64,000 nucleotides of DNA. It comes from Actinomycetota bacterium (GTDB lineage Bacteria; Actinomycetota; Actinomycetes; Mycobacteriales; HKI-0501). Every line of letters starts with the position of its first letter. Within the stretch, counting starts at the first letter, position 1. The notes beneath the pieces are model-generated. The model had not been told where the DNA came from, did not search any database, and saw only the letters and a program-made list of their open reading frames with translations. Below are positions 61,780 to 64,000 of the stretch, one piece after another. The position numbers were made by a program, and so were the translations under genes. The DNA is taken from contig JAVEDU010000055.1 in assembly GCA_030840805.1 (NCBI GenBank), positions 1-64,000 of the forward strand, in the 5' to 3' direction.

Positions 61780-64000
61780 TCACACCTCCGCGGCGGGAGT
61801 TCCGAGCGCGACGTCGTGGTGGTCGACCCCGTCGCCGCTGAGCTCGACCCGCGCGGCGACCGGGGCGTACCCGCTGGCCGTCAGCACGTACCCGCCCGGC
61901 GCGAGGCCGGTGAAGTCGTACCGCCCGTCCTCACCGGTCTGCACCGAGGCCGCCACGGTCCCGGTCTCGTCGATCAGCATCACCCACGCCTCCCGGACCG
62001 GGAGCCCGGACGTCGCGGACAGGACCGCGCCGGTGATGGCGCCGTTGGCGAGCAGCACGATGTCCTGACGCTGCCGCCCGGCACCGTCGAGACTGATGGT
62101 CTGCGCGCTCGGCCGGGTGCCCGGCGCCGAGGCCGTGAGCGTGTACTGCCCCGGGTACAGGTCGGTCAGCTCGTACTCCCCATCGGGTCCCGCCGTCGCC
62201 GTGCCGACGACCTCGCCGCGGGCGTCGGTCAGCGTGACGGTCGCATCGGTGACCGGCTCGCCGGACAGGCCGGCCACCCGGCCGCCGAGCACGCCCGCCC
62301 CGACCAGCGACAGGTCCCGGCGGACCTCCCCGGCACCCACCGCGACGAGCGCCGCGGCCGGCTGGTGGTCGGTCGCCGCGACGATGAGCAGGAAGCTCCC
62401 GCCGGTCGGCAGGTCCAGCCGGTACGCGCCGTCGTCGGCCGTGTGCCCGCGGGCCACCTGCTGCCCCATGAAATCGGTGACCGTCACCGCGGCACCCACG
62501 AGCGGCCGCCCGCCGGGGCCCGTCACCAGTCCCGCGAGCACAGCACTGTTGCTCAGCCCCATCGCCGTCACCGCCCCAGCCCGTCCGTTCGGCTCGGTCC
62601 ACACGTCCCTGTCCGCCCCGTCGCCGCCCGGGGCCACCCCGTCCGGCGAGGTGGCCGCGAGCGCGGCCCCGGAGTCGCCGCGCCCGTCCGGCCCGTCGGG
62701 CTCGGCCGGCCCGTCGCCCGTCCCGCCTGCGGCCGGGGCCGCCGGTGGCATCTCGCCCACCGGGGTCGCCGCCTGCCGCGCGGCGATCCCCGACATCGTC
62801 CGCAGCGGGAGCGACGGGAGGAACAGCACGAGCAGGAACCCGACCAGCAGCACGGCCGCGCCGATCAGGAACACCAGGTCCATCGAGTCGGAGAACCCCA
62901 CCTTGAAGGGCCGCGCGAGCACGCTGTTCATGCTGTGCAGGAACGAGGTGTCGTCTAGGGTGGACCCGCCGACCGCCCCACCGCCGTGCACGGCGTCGAG
63001 GATCGGCGCATTGGCCGGGTTCGCGGCCACGGCCGGGTCGTTCAGCGCCCGCTGGAACTCCGGCATGTTCGCGGCGTCCCGGTACGCCCGGCCGATGTTG
63101 TCGCCCGCCGTGGAGAACAGCACCGACAGGAACACCGCGGTGCCGAGCGTCCCACCCATCTGCCGGAAGAACGTGGCCGAGGACGTCGCCACCCCGATGT
63201 CCTTGGGCGGCATCGCGTTCTGCACGGCCAGCGTGATCGGCTGCATGACGTTGCCGAGCCCGAACCCGAAGACGCCCATGTAGACGCTCGTCCGCCAGAA
63301 CGGCGTGTCGACTCCCACCCGGGAGAGCAGCAGCAGGCCGGCGATCATCATCAGCGTGCCGAGCACCGGGTAGACCTTGTACCGGCCCGTCCGGCTGATC
63401 AGCTGACCGGAGATGATCGAGCCGAGCATGATCCCCGCGGTGAGCGGGATCAGCAGCAGGCCCGACTCGGTCGGCGTCGCACCGCGGACGATCTGCAGGT
63501 ACAGCGGCAGGGCGGCGATACCGCCGAACATCCCCATCCCGACGACGAGCCCGGCCAGTGACGTGATGCTGAACGTGCGGTCCCGGAACATCCGCAGCGG
63601 GATCAACGCGTCCTCGCCGGCCCGGGCCTCCGCCCACAGGAACACGATCAACCCGAGGGCCCCGACGCCGTAACACGTGAGCGCGCGCTGGGACGTCCAG
63701 CCCCAGTCGCGGCCCTGCTCGGCGACGGTCAGCAGCGGGACCAGGCAGACGCTGATGGCCACCGCGCCGAGCCAGTCGATCCGGTGTTCCCGGCGGGTGT
63801 GCGGGATGTTCAGCACCTTGGCGACGACCAGCAGCGCGATCAGCCCGATCGGCACGTTGACGAGGAACACCCAGCGCCAGCCAGTGATCCCGAGGATCTG
63901 GTCGGCATCGGCGAAGAACCCGCCGATCACCGGGCCGAGCACGCTGGACGTGCCGAACACGGCCAGGAAGTAGCCCTGGTACTTGGCGCGTTCCCGCGGT
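61780..64000 (-). CDS. DHA2-family MFS transporter fused to three carboxypeptidase-regulatory-like repeats (5' end cut by window edge)
   Basis: At least 739 residues visible, missing the N-terminus. The MFS part (SSVLGPVIGGFF, WRWVFLVNVPIG, and later PPKDIGVATSSATFF) closely follows the transporter at 40475-42160. After a Pro/Gly/Asp-rich linker come three repeats of about 80 residues in the CarboxypepD_reg/SdrD-B style: each has a strand pair such as GGRPLVGAAVTVTD, an ADDGAYRLDLPTGG-like turn, and a closing strand. The three copies begin at about 62580, 62310 and 62060. Topology puts the tail in the cytoplasm if the DHA2 spans are 14. Substrate unknown. Confidence 0.9.
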   Translation of the reverse strand, partial: PRERAKYQGYFLAVFGTSSVLGPVIGGFFADADQILGITGWRWVFLVNVPIGLIALLVVAKVLNIPHTRREHRIDWLGAVAISVCLVPLLTVAEQGRDWGWTSQRALTCYGVGALGLIVFLWAEARAGEDALIPLRMFRDRTFSITSLAGLVVGMGMFGGIAALPLYLQIVRGATPTESGLLLIPLTAGIMLGSIISGQLISRTGRYKVYPVLGTLMMIAGLLLLSRVGVDTPFWRTSVYMGVFGFGLGNVMQPITLAVQNAMPPKDIGVATSSATFFRQMGGTLGTAVFLSVLFSTAGDNIGRAYRDAANMPEFQRALNDPAVAANPANAPILDAVHGGGAVGGSTLDDTSFLHSMNSVLARPFKVGFSDSMDLVFLIGAAVLLVGFLLVLFLPSLPLRTMSGIAARQAATPVGEMPPAAPAAGGTGDGPAEPDGPDGRGDSGAALAATSPDGVAPGGDGADRDVWTEPNGRAGAVTAMGLSNSAVLAGLVTGPGGRPLVGAAVTVTDFMGQQVARGHTADDGAYRLDLPTGGSFLLIVAATDHQPAAALVAVGAGEVRRDLSLVGAGVLGGRVAGLSGEPVTDATVTLTDARGEVVGTATAGPDGEYELTDLYPGQYTLTASAPGTRPSAQTISLDGAGRQRQDIVLLANGAITGAVLSATSGLPVREAWVMLIDETGTVAASVQTGEDGRYDFTGLAPGGYVLTASGYAPVAARVELSGDGVDHHDVALGTPAAEV

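Overview
The window is high-GC (roughly 70 percent by eye), uses GTG starts freely, and is packed with genes whose starts and stops overlap by 4 bases. It is actinobacterial chromosome. The order clpC, lsr2, lysS, coaX, panD, panC, DUF2520, (DUF6779), DUF3180, folK, folB, folP, folE, ftsH, hpt, tilS, zinc protease, dacB, ppa follows, from memory, the Mycobacterium tuberculosis order Rv3596c to Rv3628. The cargo (DUF6779, stand-alone NuoD, nadB/nadC inside the pantothenate operon) best fits the Pseudonocardiales; I cannot name the species.

Layout. 1-9 kb: protease chaperone ClpC (5' part), nucleoid protein Lsr2, lysyl-tRNA synthetase and a methyltransferase, then a tightly coupled operon DUF2520-panC-panD-nadB-nadC-coaX feeding CoA and NAD synthesis. 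9-14 kb: an OmpR-type two-component system divergent from a LolA-like exported protein plus a two-gene ABC exporter, probably an envelope-stress module. 14-24 kb: a MidA-type methyltransferase, two tandem VOC proteins, a P450, an amino-acid permease, a stand-alone NuoD paralogue and a coiled-coil DUF6779 membrane protein. 24-30 kb: an osmoprotectant ABC importer, an amidohydrolase and an orphan permease. 30-40 kb: an overlapping folate operon (folE-folP-NTF2-like-folB-folK-DUF3180), ftsH, hpt-tilS-metalloprotease, dacB, ppa. 40-50 kb: MarR/DHA2 efflux pair, a PRISE-type enone reductase, a YibE/F-TVP38 pair, and a TetR-controlled monooxygenase-esterase-SDR cassette. 50-64 kb: two M23 peptidases either side of a GGDEF-EAL protein, LtrA, an unknown lipoprotein, thioesterase, flavin/F420 oxidoreductase, an exported beta-lactamase-family hydrolase, an ArsR/CDF metal-efflux pair, DoxX, and a DHA2 transporter fused to three beta-sandwich-like repeats that runs off the right edge.

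The most unusual signal outside genes is a family of four 55-83 bp near-perfect palindromes (9163, 20180, 49939, 58540) sharing the core GACACGCCGGCGTGTC. Each sits immediately 3' of a gene; two of them contain the stop codon or C-terminal codons of the gene they follow. The most unusual protein signal is the NuoD paralogue, which keeps the quinone-site His but has Trp where complex I has its quinone-site Tyr. No tRNA, rRNA, CRISPR array, insertion sequence or prophage gene was seen.
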